NCBI RefSeq assembly: GCF_025024155.1
Contig: NW_026251753.1
Location: 248,001-312,000 of the forward strand
DNA: 64,000 nt
DNA from: Gamsiella multidivaricata
Taxonomy: Eukaryota; Mortierellomycota; Mortierellomycetes; Mortierellales; Mortierellaceae
Direction: 5' to 3'
Shown: positions 1 to 11,755 of the stretch, piece by piece
How positions within the stretch are numbered: the first letter of the stretch is position 1
How the letters are laid out: each line of letters starts with the position of its first letter
The notes under the pieces: generated by a model
What the model was told of the DNA's origin: nothing
The model's input: only the letters and a program-made list of their open reading frames with translations
Database searches by the model: none
Translations under genes and position numbers: made by a program

Positions 1-1538
1 TGGGCGTAGCAAGCCTGCTCGTATTCCAATCCAGAATCACTGCAGGTATGAAAATAAGTGATGAAGAAAAAATGTGTCATAAGCATTGTTAGACTTCTCG
101 CCGGGCCTCCGTTTGAACGCGTCTTGCACAGCAGACACTCTCATGAACTTACATCTCAAACTGGGTACCCTTGTCGATGGCGCTCTTAGCCATGCGGATG
201 GCGAGAGGTCCCATAGGCAACATCTCGCGTGCAACCTCAAGAGCCTTGTTATATGCCGAATCCTCCTCGACAGCGTGGTTCAAAATGCCCATCTCCTTGG
301 CAGCAGCAGAATTGAGGATCTTTGACGAGTAAATCAACTCCTTTGCTTTGGGGATTCCAATCAAGCGAGGCAAGCGCTGCGTACCGCCAGCGCTATATAT
401 TCAACCAGATTGAGGTCAACTATTAGACCACAGGAACAAAACAACACAAACGTTTCCAAGTTTGTTTCATCAAACGTACCCGGGAATAATGGCCAACTTG
501 GTCTCGACGAGTCCAATCTTGACCTTCTTGTTACCTCCTCCAACACGCAAATCGCAGCAGAGGGCCATCTCCAAACCACCTCCGAGAGCAGCTCCATCAA
601 TGACGGCAATCGTGGGGATGGGCAGTGTCTCGAGCTCCCTGAAGCTATCTCTGAGGCCAGCCAAGAACTGCTTGACCTCCGTCAAGTTCATAGTCGAGCG
701 TTCCTGTTTGTCCAATGAAATGAGAAAAGTGCACGTATCGTAGCGCATGTCGTACAGTTAATGTCAGATTTCTTGTCACTTCCTTCAAGATGGCGGTTCC
801 TGACAGAGTTCTTTATTCGCTTACCCTCAGATCAGCGCCGGCGCAGAACGCACCCTCAACCAAACTCCTAATAACGACCACTCTAGCATCCCTATGTTAT
901 AGTGAACATCGCAAACATAATAGATTTTGGTGTTAGTTTGATGGCAAGAATACTTCAGGACCAACTGGTCTGCTACACGCTAAAGTAAACAGATTACTCC
1001 AACGCGCACATGTCACTGCGTGGACGCGTGTGTGAACGCTAGGCACGGACTCAATTGCTTTCGGAGAGAGAGTCTCTCAGTCTAGCCCATTCATATCCTT
1101 TTCTGTCAAGATGCAACTTACTGATCATAGCGGAGCTCATGGAGGGCATCACGGAACTCGCGCACGAACTTGCGCGACAAGGCATTGAAAGCCTTGGGGC
1201 GGTTAAAATTGACAACAGCGATACCTAGTGAGGGACGGATCCATCCGGTGTGAGTCGCTTTGCGTTTGCTGGATTGAATTGCTGAGTGGTCTTTCTTGCG
1301 CAAAGACGTCTGTCTTGCTGGTGCAAACCACCGTGGGAAAAATAGAAAATTCGAGCGGAGATCAGGGCTTACCGGTGTCGTCGCCAGTCAAACGCTCGAT
1401 GAAGCATTCCTTTCCCTCTGGATGAGCAGCGGACTGCTGGGTCGTGGAGATGAATCGGATTCCTGATGAGGCTGAGGGAACAATTGATCTGTGCAGACGC
1501 TGGGGTTGGAAGCTGCGGGCGAGGAACGTGCGGAGCAT
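1..1538 (-). CDS. Methylglutaconyl-CoA hydratase, AUH-like (enoyl-CoA hydratase family), mitochondrial; 3' end beyond window
   Basis: Crotonase-fold enzyme. The closest family I recognise is AUH, which hydrates 3-methylglutaconyl-CoA in mitochondrial leucine breakdown. I traced six exons, all with GT-AG ends and matching phase: 1373-1538, 1122-1224, 825-891, 480-703, 153-392 and 1-39 (partial). The ATG at 1538 opens a basic, Ser/Arg-rich leader ([10 protein letters not shown]...RFISTT) that reads as a mitochondrial presequence. Visible family motifs are FCAGADLR, the oxyanion-hole segment [34 protein letters not shown], and the end-of-protein segment EYEQACYA. The stop lies left of the window. 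A generic enoyl-CoA hydratase is the alternative, but the IPGAGGTQRL and EQACYA context fits AUH best. Transcribed in the same direction as the chitin synthase to its right. Confidence 0.88.
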
Positions 1539-2007
1539 GCTGGGGAAATCGGCTTTAGTAAGAGAGTGGAGAAGGGGAGAAAGAGTGGAGTGAGGAAATT
1601 GATGAGGCGCTCAAATTTAGCGGCTGTCTGCGATCGCATTGGCAGTAAGGGGCACAGAATTGCCAGGGCATCCACCAAAGCATGGCCGCCACGATGCGTT
1701 CCGGGGTGCTTCCCTGAGACATTTGGTCTCTCCATCCTTTTGCTGGCGCCATGGGATGGATACCAACAAACAAATTCATTCCTATCTGCAATCCTTCAGT
1801 GTCACCAGCTTACACTCTAAATTGTACGACTATTGATTGATCCGTCCTCGTCTCTGCAACATCTTTACGTGAAAATGAAATGATAATGATACATGGGTTG
1901 TAATATGTATATTAACTTAGTTGGTTGGATATAAACATGAATGAGTCTAGGACTCGGCGCGGAAGGATAAGAGGTAGACCATCCGTGTTGGGGTATCTAG
2001 GCGCTGT
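1539..2007. other. Intergenic: AUH promoter side and chitin synthase 3' side
   Basis: This stretch lies between the AUH start codon and the chitin synthase stop. It should hold the AUH promoter and the chitin synthase 3' UTR. Open frames here overlap on both strands and have no recognisable protein motif. I see no distinct element. Confidence 0.5.
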
Positions 2008-5000
2008 TTACCATCGCAGCTCGCCCGAGATCAATCTCAGGAAGATGTATGCCACACTTCCAACAAATCTGAACGCCGATAGGAACGCGACGGACCACAG
2101 CACAAACCCAAGATAGACCTTGGACCGTGCATCGTACGATCCGGACCTGTCGTCACCCTGGTATGTGATGAGACCCACAAGCACCACATTGCTGGCACAC
2201 CATAACACAACCAGACGGGTACGGAAGGCTCGGTAATAGTCCTCCTGCTTTGTCTTTGCGTCGCGCTTACTGGGAGCCTCCTCCACACGCTCCAGAAGAG
2301 AATCAAGCGCAAGCTGATACCCTTCATTGATATCCTTTTCCTCCACGGGCACGCTGACAGTGACCTCTGCCGTCTTTGCATCCGATGTTGCCTTAACCAC
2401 GCCGAGATCCATCTTTTCGATTGTATCACCCTTGGTTCCCCAACTGACATCGTGTGTATTACAGAACGCATAGACATTGAGAACATTCACGTAACTAGCA
2501 AGAGAAAGGCAATATACGTTAGCGCGATCACTCACCCCGCTTGCATTGTTTGCCAGCGCATGGTGGAAGCAATTCAGTTAAATGTCTTACCTGGGCACCA
2601 TGCAAAGATACTGCACAAAACTCGTCAACATGTGCCATGGCTCAAGGTAGAGAAAAGATCCAACGAAATACAATCCATAGGTCGACGCCAGAGACAAGAT
2701 CACAGTCCTGAAAGTTGCGTCGCCCAGCATGGCTGAAAAACTAGTTGCTCCTGCCTCAATTGCATGTTGAATTCCAAGCTTCGTCAACCAAATCGCGCAG
2801 AAGGTCATGTAAACCATCAAGAAGGCGAAAAAGACCATCGCCAACGTATAGAGCAGTTTTGATCTATGTAGCAACAAAGGTGGTAAATGTTGTTAGACAA
2901 CTACAGCTTTCTCTGACAGGCCATAGCGCATGCATAACATGAGAGTAGTGAATCCTTGCTTACCCTGTGGGCCGGTTACCCATACTGAGCACGAACATGG
3001 TAATGACGAGAAACTGATACACGTATTTCAAAAAGACAAAAAGTCCCTTTGCCACACCGTTATCACCAAAGGGACTGTTTTCGGGCACTGTCAAGGAGTT
3101 GACGAGGATGTAGAATGTAAGGTAGATATTTGCCTAAATTAAAGAACGCAAACGGATGCCAAGTGCTGTTAATGATACCAATTCTGTATATTGCGCTTTG
3201 CGCTGACTTTCATCTTTGATTGCAAACAAGGGGTCCGAACTTACGATTGCGAACCAACTGAACAGAATGCTTAGGATATTGTAGACGAACTGTAGATGGA
3301 ACAATATCTTGCGCCAGGACGCATGGTCGCTCTTGTAGATCTTCCTAAAATGGAAGATCGAGAAAAGGGCCACGAAGAAGGTACCGTTTAACCACCGACG
3401 ACGTTGGCTGATCAGCTCCGGCACCGTATCCGGGACATCGGTCTCTGCCCAGGCTGCCTTGACATATCGCAGTGTCCAGGCGTAGTTCCGCTTGGCCACC
3501 AATTCGAAACACAGAATACGATCCTCCGCCAAGTACATGTTCGCATCAAAGATGCCCGAGTCCGCAGACGGCTTCTCGCCTTTGAAGTAGCTGACGAGTG
3601 GCCCCTCGTTCGGTGTTTCTGGCGCTGTCAATAGAGCACGGTATCTGTAGGCAGAAAAGGCTCCTGGGAGCACCTGAATGTATCCAATGACTGACTCTAG
3701 AGGCTTGTCCAGAATGTTATTCTATAAAGCATGGTACGAGAAGTGCGATTAGTTCAGCTGGTCTTCTGGTCCAGGCACTAAACAGCTATGCTCCATAAAC
3801 TGGTACTTTTCTTACCATCTTGTACTCAAAATTCTGTGCGGCGACAAGAGGGTTTAACAGGTTCTTTGCACCAGAACCTTTGACTGGCTTGATCTCACCA
3901 CACGCGCCAGCGACGTTCGAGTTGAGATCAAAGACCTTCCAGAGCTGATAGATCGATGTCGGTCCTGGTCTCGTTCCAACATCCAACAGAACGCAGACGC
4001 GGGGGTTGAGGACCGGCCCAAACGCGTTGAAGAACCAACGATGCGAGTTCAACTTCTTTGCATTCTGTTCCTTAAGACAAAATAAGATCTGGACGGGTGC
4101 ATAATCACTCGTGTTTGACTCAACGATCTTCATGCTGGGGTCGATTGTAACCTGAGTCGTGTACTATAAAGAAGAAGAAACTAGTCAGTCGCTGTATTTC
4201 GCCCAAACTGATAGAGCAACCGTGGAGAGTGTTTAGGTCCATTGCGCTTACCTCGAACAGATGTGCCTGCACAGGTTCGCCGTTGACCTCTCTCTTGGCA
4301 ATGCCCTCCTGGTAGACGCCCATGGATGAAAGATAGTTGTAGACCTTCGGGTTACACTTTAGGCGTCCATCTGCCACGATGCAAACCACGACCTTTTCCC
4401 ATGTGCCTTCTCCCCACGTTTTGGAGTTGGTTCTCGACACCAGATGGCGAATGTTTTTGATAATTCCATGCATCGTTTGGGCGAAAAGAATTTCGTCTTC
4501 CTAAAACAGCGGTGTATTTTGTTGTATAAGGCACAACGAACAGTTAGTGCACATTCTAGACATTGTTATCCTTTCAGGCATTCCAATGACTATGGAACCT
4601 ACGTTGTACATAGTAACCACGATAAACAGCTCCGTCTCTCTGTTCCACATAGCCTGGCGGAGAGTATAGTTCTCGTTCTTGAAGTCGTCCGGGTCGCAGG
4701 TGACGGCGCTGTATCTCATGAACTCCCACTCTTCGCCCTGTTGTTGCCGTTGATGCTTCAGGTAGTGAGACGGCACAGGACAGTCGAGGATGAGGTTTCC
4801 GTCTGTGAGCTGGACGTTCTTCTTGGTCTTGTATCGACGTTCCTGACGCTCAGGGACTTCGCCATATCGCATTGTCGAATGCGGAAGGAAGGGGGTCTCA
4901 ACAGAGGAGTAGCCTGCGCTGTGTCCAAACCCTGGAGTAGCGCCTATGGGAGTCTCGACAGAGGAGTAAGCTGCGCTGTGTCCAAGCCCTGGAGTAGCGC

Positions 5001-5148
5001 CTATAGGAGTCTCGACAGAGGAGTAGGCTGCGCTATGTCCGAGCCCTGGGGTAGCCCCTCCTATGCCTGGTTCATATGTAGCATTGAATGGTTGGTGGTG
5101 TTGTTGCGGTGGATTATTAAAGTCCTGAAGTGGCATGTAGTGAGCCAT
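2008..5148 (-). CDS. Chitin synthase, division 1 (class I-III type)
   Basis: Membrane-bound processive glycosyltransferase that polymerises UDP-GlcNAc into cell-wall chitin. Seven exons in phase: 4603-5148, 4252-4500, 3816-4163, 3245-3721, 2964-3133, 2591-2863 and 2008-2494, giving 849 aa. The start is the ATG at 5148 ([10 protein letters not shown]); the frame extends upstream only through non-ATG codons. The N-terminal region shows the chitin synthase 1N signature [13 protein letters not shown] and [11 protein letters not shown], then [16 protein letters not shown]. The catalytic core shows [47 protein letters not shown] and the product-site motif QRRRWLNG. Several membrane segments follow to the C terminus. 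Residues about 30-95 carry three near-identical copies of a roughly 20-residue unit built on [19 protein letters not shown]. There is no myosin motor, so this is not class V or VII. Confidence 0.95.
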
Positions 5149-6091
5149 GGCTGATATCTGTGTGTGAGCAGTAGCAGCAGTTGGGAGCAAGGGTCTCCTG
5201 GGTGTTACAACGACGGTTGTGAAACAGAGTGTGAGATGGTATTCCTTGATGGGATGAGGTGGAATTGATCAAGTGCGAGATTACAAGTGGGGTGCACGAG
5301 CTAGGAGGGACACGGGCAGCAGCTAATCGGGATGAAGAATGGAGAGAAAGAAAGAAAAAAGGTACGAGACACCACCAAAGGGAAAAGGAGTAGGGGCCCC
5401 TGATGACGCATCTTCGACTCTTTTCTTTCCGCTATTTTTGTGGGCATAGCCAAAAAAAAAAAAAAAAAACATGCTTATTTCTTCGACCGTGGCACATAAA
5501 CAAACACACGAGGAAGGAAGGAGGGGAGGAAGAATAGCCATGGCATCATTTTTTGCGCACCAATAGAGGGTCCTCGCTGATCAATGCTATTCGTACCTCT
5601 CTCTATCCAGAGCCAGGGTCGTGTGGCCCCCCATTGTGGACTTGTACCTGCATGACAATATGTGTGAGTAGCATGAGGCGGGAAGTTCACGACCGGCGCC
5701 TTCTTTCCCGCCTTCTTTCAACTTTTATTTTCCTACTTTCCAGCCAAGACCCAGCATAGCCCAAGGAAATGATTTTGGAGTTCAGGTCGCAAGTTAAAAA
5801 TAGCACAGCCACACATTTTTTTTTTAGAGTCGAGCAGCGCGATAAGGTATGCGTACGATGTCTAATGCGATTCGCATGGTGTATCTCGTTTATTGATTAT
5901 TTTTTTTTCTCTTTGGTAAAGAACAGCGTTTACAAAAGTACAATACAGGCTTGTCATCCGGTAACTCGTTTTCATCAAAACACGACTATGCTCCCGGTTG
6001 CTTTATCTCTGGTGTGGCGCTGGCTGGGCATTCAAAGCGGTCTCGAGATCTATAGAATAGTACAATTGAAGCAAAGAAAAAAGTCTTGGCG
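5149..6091. other. Intergenic: chitin synthase promoter region
   Basis: Between the chitin synthase ATG and the 3' end of the CUE gene. It has a poly-A run near 5452-5470 and pyrimidine-rich patches. No convincing coding sequence. It presumably contains the chitin synthase promoter and 5' UTR. Confidence 0.45.
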
Positions 6092-8019
6092 TCAATATGC
6101 CGTACACTCAGTAGCTGCGCTTCCGAATTTAGACCCTGCCAAACGACCCTTACCATCCTCAAGAGTTGTGCGACGGCTGTTGGTTGAAGTCACGGCAGGT
6201 TCAATTGTGGGATCAGCTGTCGTCGAACTGTTCAGGTTGTAAGGTCTGTCAGGTAAGGGAGGAGTCGAACCGCTGAGTGGCGGGGTCACTCTGTGTCGGG
6301 CTATTGTAGGAAAGTGGAAATGCAAAATATGTACAACCGAGTCAGTAAAATGACTGTGGTAACAACCAAGGCCTCCTTTCACGCGATCCTTTCCATACCA
6401 AGAGGCTCATCCTCCTCAGTACGAGATCCAAACCGAATTGGCTCCAGGTTGCGATTCTCATTAGACCACTGGTCTCCTTGATTTCTACTCAGATAAAAAT
6501 AAAATAAAAAAGCGCGATTAATAACTGCGCAGGCTCCACAGCCATGTATCAATCAGAGTCCTGCAGTCCTGCGCTTCTCATGTACCGATAGCTGTCGCTG
6601 TACTGGCCTTGGTTCGCGTTGTTTCTTTGCGTTGCCTCAGCTCTCGAGGCCTTGAATTGGTTGTACCATTCGGTAACCTTCTTCTTAGTAGCTTGAAAAT
6701 AAAAGCGAATTAACTATCCATTCACTTCGGTCCTTACCATAATCCGGATATGAGTTATTATTGCCTCACTTACTGTCAGCAGCCACGTTGAATCGTTCCT
6801 TGATCTTGGGTAATTCCTCTATAGCACGAGATAAAAGTTCAAATATTAGTTTACGCGGAAATCGAAAGTGAGAAGATAGAAACAGGGCACAAAGCGTCCA
6901 TACCATCCATGAGGTCCTTGATTTCCGTGGCAAATGATGGCCCTTCCTCATGCTGTTGCTGTTGCTGGTTCTGCTGATTACGAACGTTTTGGTTATCTCG
7001 GGCTATTAGCAACGGAGAATTATAGAGGGGAGCCTTGTCAGTTCTTTCGCATCAGAAAGAATGACGTCCAGTGTTGGTTACACCCTGCGACGGATGACGC
7101 AAAGCATAAACATCGTACCTCTATATTCGTCCATAGCGGCCAGTGTACGTGCAAAGTCCTCGTCTGCGCGCAATTGCTGCTCAGAGGTCGAGGTGGACGC
7201 CAAGAAAACGGGCTTGATAAACGGGCGACGAACCAAAGAGTTAGTTCAGAAGTCATTATGATACATTGCCAAGAAAAAAAGCTATTATCGTGCACTCACA
7301 TCAATTTCGGTGCGCTGCCCCTGGTTATGGCCAAGATTCATGCCAGCCATCCCTTGAGACAAAGAATCAGGGTCCTGACGGCGAGGCAACGCAGGTGGGG
7401 CTCCTGAGGAGGGAGCAAGAGGTGTCACGGCAGCAACCGCAGGCGCAAGGGCTGGTGCGGACGCTGTCTGCTGCTGGCGCTCAGGCTGGAAATCGGGGTC
7501 TGAAATCTCCAGCAAGGCGTTGATACTCGCCTCGACATCCCCACGATGGCTCTCCAGCACGAATTCGCACACCTCTTTCTCAACTGTGGGGAATGCCTCG
7601 GTCAAAATGGCCAACTTGGCTTCCCTCTCAGAGGCAGGAGCAGTGACAGTCTGCAATGGCGCTGCTGTGGGCGCAACTGTGATAGGTGCCGTTGCTGTTG
7701 CTGTTGGCAGTGGCGCTACAACAGGAGCGGTGGTTCCTTCCTCTGTCGCAGTGACCGTGGCAGGAGCGGCCAGGTGAGGTTCAAGCTCGTCGCTAGCAAC
7801 ATTATCTGCGCGGAATTGATCTTCAGCTGTTGTCTGAGGGGATCCTGGGGGTTTTTTGTTGGCAGTATCAGGCGAGGCCGGAGCACCCAAGTTAGTCCCA
7901 CTTGTTGCAGCAGTGGCGGTGGTTGTCGAGGCAATTGGGGGCTCGTTGTCGATATTGAGGTCGGAGGGAGGGTGTGCCTCAGTCTCTGTAAGGTTCATGT
8001 CCTTGTCGGCGGCTGACAT
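6092..8019 (-). CDS. CUE-domain ubiquitin-binding protein, Cue5-like
   Basis: Cue5 is a yeast adaptor that links ubiquitinated cargo to Atg8 during selective autophagy. The start is the ATG at 8019 (MSAADKDMNL). Exon 1 (7300-8019) is Ala/Thr/Pro-rich and contains a CUE domain at about residues 135-177 (LAILTEAFPTVEKEVCEFVL then INALLEISDPDF). Later exons give EQQLRADEDFARTLAAMDEY, DNQNVRNQQNQQQQQHEE, EELPKIKERFNVAADS and KKKVTEWYNQFKASRAEA, matching the CUE-plus-C-terminal-helix layout of Cue5. Two 3' ends are possible. One stops at 6549-6551 (SAGLQDSD). The other uses a GT-AG intron at 6485-6585 that keeps the frame and continues to a stop at 6092-6094 (RNQGDQWSNENRN...). I annotate the longer span. 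The CUE assignment is firm; the autophagy role is inferred from family. Confidence 0.8.
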
Positions 8020-8482
8020 GACTAGGTTTGGAGGATGGTAGATGTCGATGGGGTTCAAGAGTCAAAAGTTGATTGCGTAGTGAGAAGTTGATGCAAGAAA
8101 CGTTCATAGGGCGAGTTCTCGTTTTATCGCGATGCCAAGCAAGACGCGGTCTCCTTGCACGAGAACAATTGTTGGATGGCTCTCAAATATGAAAACACAC
8201 CCAAATCATTATGTCTGCACGCACTTCGAGCTCAAAAACGAGCATACTTAAACCGCCTTTTCATCTCCATAATAAAAAGATGCGCGGGTCAATGTTCTTT
8301 ATGTCTATTGTGTTTAATGAACTCGCAGATGAATATGGATATTCTTTGTCATCGTCTCAACGAAAGTGTGGTGATCGTTCAATTGCCTGGTTTGAACGGC
8401 GGTCCAAAACGGCAAAGCACTATTAATTACAAAACTCTTCAAGGACATAACAAACAGCAGCGTGTAATATTGTTTGAATTCT
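8020..8482. other. Intergenic: CUE gene promoter and ANTH gene 3' side
   Basis: Contains several ATGs and short frames on both strands but no protein motif I can recognise. It presumably holds the CUE gene promoter and the ANTH gene 3' UTR. Confidence 0.4.
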
Positions 8483-11054
8483 CTACATGAAGGATGAAGA
8501 GCTGGCTTGATGTCCAAATGGCGACTGCTGCTGCTGTTGCTGCTGGCCCCATGGGCTTCCATTGGCGCCCGTTGCTTGGCTACCCATCATGTTGATGCCG
8601 TTGTTACTGCCAAAAGTGTTGTTCATACCGCCCATCATATCCATACCACCGCCCATGTTGCTGTTGTTCATACCCATCATGCCAGTCGACTGCGTTGGTA
8701 CTTTGCCAAAGTTGGGCGAGAATGGGTTGAGTGGGTTCGTGGAAGGCGCAAAGGGATTGGTATTTCCCGTTGGTTGTGAAGAAAGACTGGGCATAGCGTT
8801 GAATTGTGTCGACCCCGTCATCATGGGCAGCGAGGGTGTCAAGGCCGACCCCATTGCCGAAGGCCCAAGACGGAAAGGGTTTCCCGTACTCTGAGGAGCA
8901 ATACTGCCCATGCCACCATTGTTCATGCCCCCATTGCCCATGATATCCATCATACTGCCGTTATTGCTCATATTGTTCTGGTATAGACCCGTTTGTTGCT
9001 GACCCATCGAAAAAGGGTTGGTATTGAATCCAGTGGGCTGTGCAGCCAGCATATCTGACTGGAATTGGGATCCAGGCATGCCTGTCAATTGATTTTGAAG
9101 CATCATATTCTGTTGTGCTTGCATCTGCTGCATCTGGAGAAGCTGTTGCTGTTGCTGCAGCTGTAGCTGGAATTGCTGAAAGTCGTTTCCTCCGGTCATC
9201 ATCTGAGCCTGGAACGTGTTGGGATTTTGCTGGATAATTGTCTCCTCGTTATCAATACTGGAGAAAAAGTCGATGATATCCTTCTTGGTGCTGAGTCTCT
9301 TAGATTCCTCTGTTGTCTTCTTAGGAGACCATGTATCATCATCTACAAGTAGGAAAACACGAGATTAGTTACATGAAAACTATTTTTACAGTATCAACTT
9401 GAAACACTTAGTCAACATACCATTGCCAGGCTTGCCGCCTCTCACGGGTTCTGATGATTTTGATGCAGCGGGCTTGGCAGTCGGTTTGCTTGATGAAGAC
9501 TCCTTTGGTTTCGAAGCGGACTTTTGTTCCTCCTCAAAGTCTGGACTGTTCAAGTGTTCTTCCAAATTTCTGACCAGCGATAGTGGTGCCTGTAAATGAA
9601 TTACATAAAATCAAATCAAGTCAAGGGTTAGGGATCGAACGATTCGCATATGATGTGTTAGATATCCTTCGTAAGCCCCACGAGACGTACATGCTTGAGC
9701 TGAGGGATGGTGATGTGAATGACGCCTTCCATACGCTTGGCAACACTGAAATACTCCATCGATTTTGTGGTTTGCTCTGCAAAGATCTTGTAAATCTTCA
9801 GTCCTAGACGCGCCTGATCTTTGGTCATTTCAAAGTAGTGTTCTATTACACATCGGCAATATGGATCCAGCAAACCAGTCAGTTTTTGTACATGGTTTCT
9901 GCCTCATCTTCATCCATTTTTCTTACGAAGCAATTCCTGGGACAAAACACATACGCAAGATGTTGATAACGCCCTCATTCATCGCCTGAAAAAGTCGCAG
10001 TAGATCCTGTACGAGCAATGCGAAGGCTCCAATCGTCACCTCGTTACTCAGCTCGTCCACATAAAACTGGTTCGAATAAGCAGTTAAGAGGCTCTTGGTT
10101 AGTGCAAGATCATGATATAGCTAATGGCGCCATCTCATGACATCACGTATGTAACGACAACATTCGCATTCTTACCTTGCAGGCCAAGAGGGCGCTGATC
10201 TGCTTCTGGAGGCATGCTACATGATGCAACAGGCCCTTGGACAAGGGCAATGTTCTCAGATAGCCATCACGCCCTTGAACTCCTGTCCTGACCGGATCCC
10301 GTTGGAGTTCGCCGTACACATGAACTTTTTCAATGAGATACGCAGCATAGGTTCTGATTGTGGCCGAATGCCCGCCTATTTCGAATGAAAAGCGTAACAG
10401 CCATTGTCAGAACTATATTCTCCAGATATGTTCTGCCATCCACTAATAAAGCAGAGCATAGGTTGATAACGTACTATTGGCGCCGCCCTTGTACGCAGCC
10501 GAAAGAATTCCGCGCTGAGAAGCACAAAAGCTCAACACATCGTTTCCGGCTTCAGAGCGAGTGAGCAAGTGTACGACCAATAAAGACTTAAAAGAAATCT
10601 GGATGATCGGAGTAATCAGAAGCAATCAGGTTTTCTTTGTTAGACATCAAAACCTTCTTGTACAGATATTAACAAGCCGGGATGATTGTTATAAGAAGGG
10701 TGACCTACAGTCCATGTATTGCTGGACAGCCTTGGTTGAAGTGCATTCATAATAAGCATGATGTTGTGCATTGACGAGGTTGCCCCGAACAGCAATGCTA
10801 TGTATGATAAATTGAACAAACGAAGGATTGCGCGTTAGTTGACACCGATAATGGGAGAAGAAGTCCTCACCCTGCAGTTCTCCTAGAAGCTGTCTACTAT
10901 GATATTCAAACGTTCTCCGTGAGTCCGTGGAGCCGGCTATCAGCATTCGGCGAGTCTGCGATGCCTCGATAGTGCAGCGCTACTTACTGTCGAGGTATTT
11001 CTGCTTCGGATACATGCACTTGGGCTTAGTAGCCCCGACAACTGCCTTCTCCAT
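8483..11054 (-). CDS. ANTH-domain clathrin adaptor, AP180/CALM/Yap1801 type
   Basis: Endocytic adaptor that binds PtdIns(4,5)P2 through an N-terminal ANTH domain and recruits clathrin and EH-domain proteins. The ATG at 11054 opens MEKAVVGATKPKCMYPKQKY, the ANTH lipid-binding helix. Downstream exons give GATSSMHNIMLIMNALQPRL, FKSLLVVHLLTRSEAGNDVL, IRTYAAYLIEKVHVYGELQR, and the repeats around EHYFEMTKDQARLGLKIYKI. The first intron is long (acceptor about 10797). A Lys/Ser/Pro linker leads to a low-complexity Gln/Met/Asn/Gly tail (8483-9202). The tail carries four NPF motifs (TNPFSM, GNPFRL, TNPFAP, LNPFSP) and about seven Q-x-T-G motifs like those phosphorylated by Ark1/Prk1 kinases. The NPF tail supports binding to Pan1/Ede1-type EH proteins. 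Stop at 8483-8485. Confidence 0.9.
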
Positions 11055-11755
11055 GGTTGGCTGGGTTTCTGTTCTGAAGGCGAGTAAGGGTAAGTAGCGT
11101 GTGAGTAGAGTGGGATTGGGTCGTCTGTAGGGGGAGGTGATGTACGATGGGCAGGCGGGTTGCTGCTGGTAGGGATGGGAGAGTGTAAAGGGTGGAAGTT
11201 CTTCCAGCACGGTCTATTTTTTCACTTGTTGCAGGCTCTCCTTTGCACACTCAAAGCCCACAAATGTTCGCGCTCTTTATTACAGTGCACTCAAAATGAA
11301 AATAAGTGGGCTAAATTTTGAGTGGGCCTGCAGGAAGTGCACCCCCAAAAGTAATCGTTATTTCCCGGCGCTGCTTGACGTGCCATATCACTTCGCTTTA
11401 TTTCCGACATCTAACGGCGCGAGATCAACTTCCGAAGTGGATCGTCCAGGCACCTGAAAATCATTCCTCCTTCCCTCGCCCGCCAATCATTCTTCCCCTC
11501 TTCTTGCATCGCATCGCATCGCATCGACTCGAGCTGAAGCCAGGGCAGTGTCGGAATTTGATTTATATACCATCCCCCCTTCCCTCTCCCCCTCCTCTCC
11601 CCGATTTTCAGGTACCGTAACCAGGAACAGCCCGATCCCGATCAGGACATAACGGAAATCACACCTTTTCAATATCAACCTGGCAAGCACGCTTCGCTTA
11701 CCTTCTTTGCATCCTTTTCTACTCTGCCACACATTCTAGAAAGATTTTGTGAAGA
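11055..11755. promoter_or_regulatory. Divergent intergenic region between the ANTH gene and MIC60
   Basis: About 700 bp shared by two outward-facing genes, so it probably contains both promoters. It includes pyrimidine-rich tracts on the plus strand near 11460-11600 and a short GCATC tandem at about 11507-11525. No coding signal. Core promoter positions cannot be assigned from sequence alone. Confidence 0.5.

Noticed and set aside
6258..6278. Possible tRNA B box on the minus strand
   Set aside because: It lies in a plausible coding exon of the CUE gene and has no A box upstream.
7520..8016. Plus-strand frames opposite the CUE gene
   Set aside because: They mirror Ala/Thr/Pro-rich codons of the real minus-strand exon.
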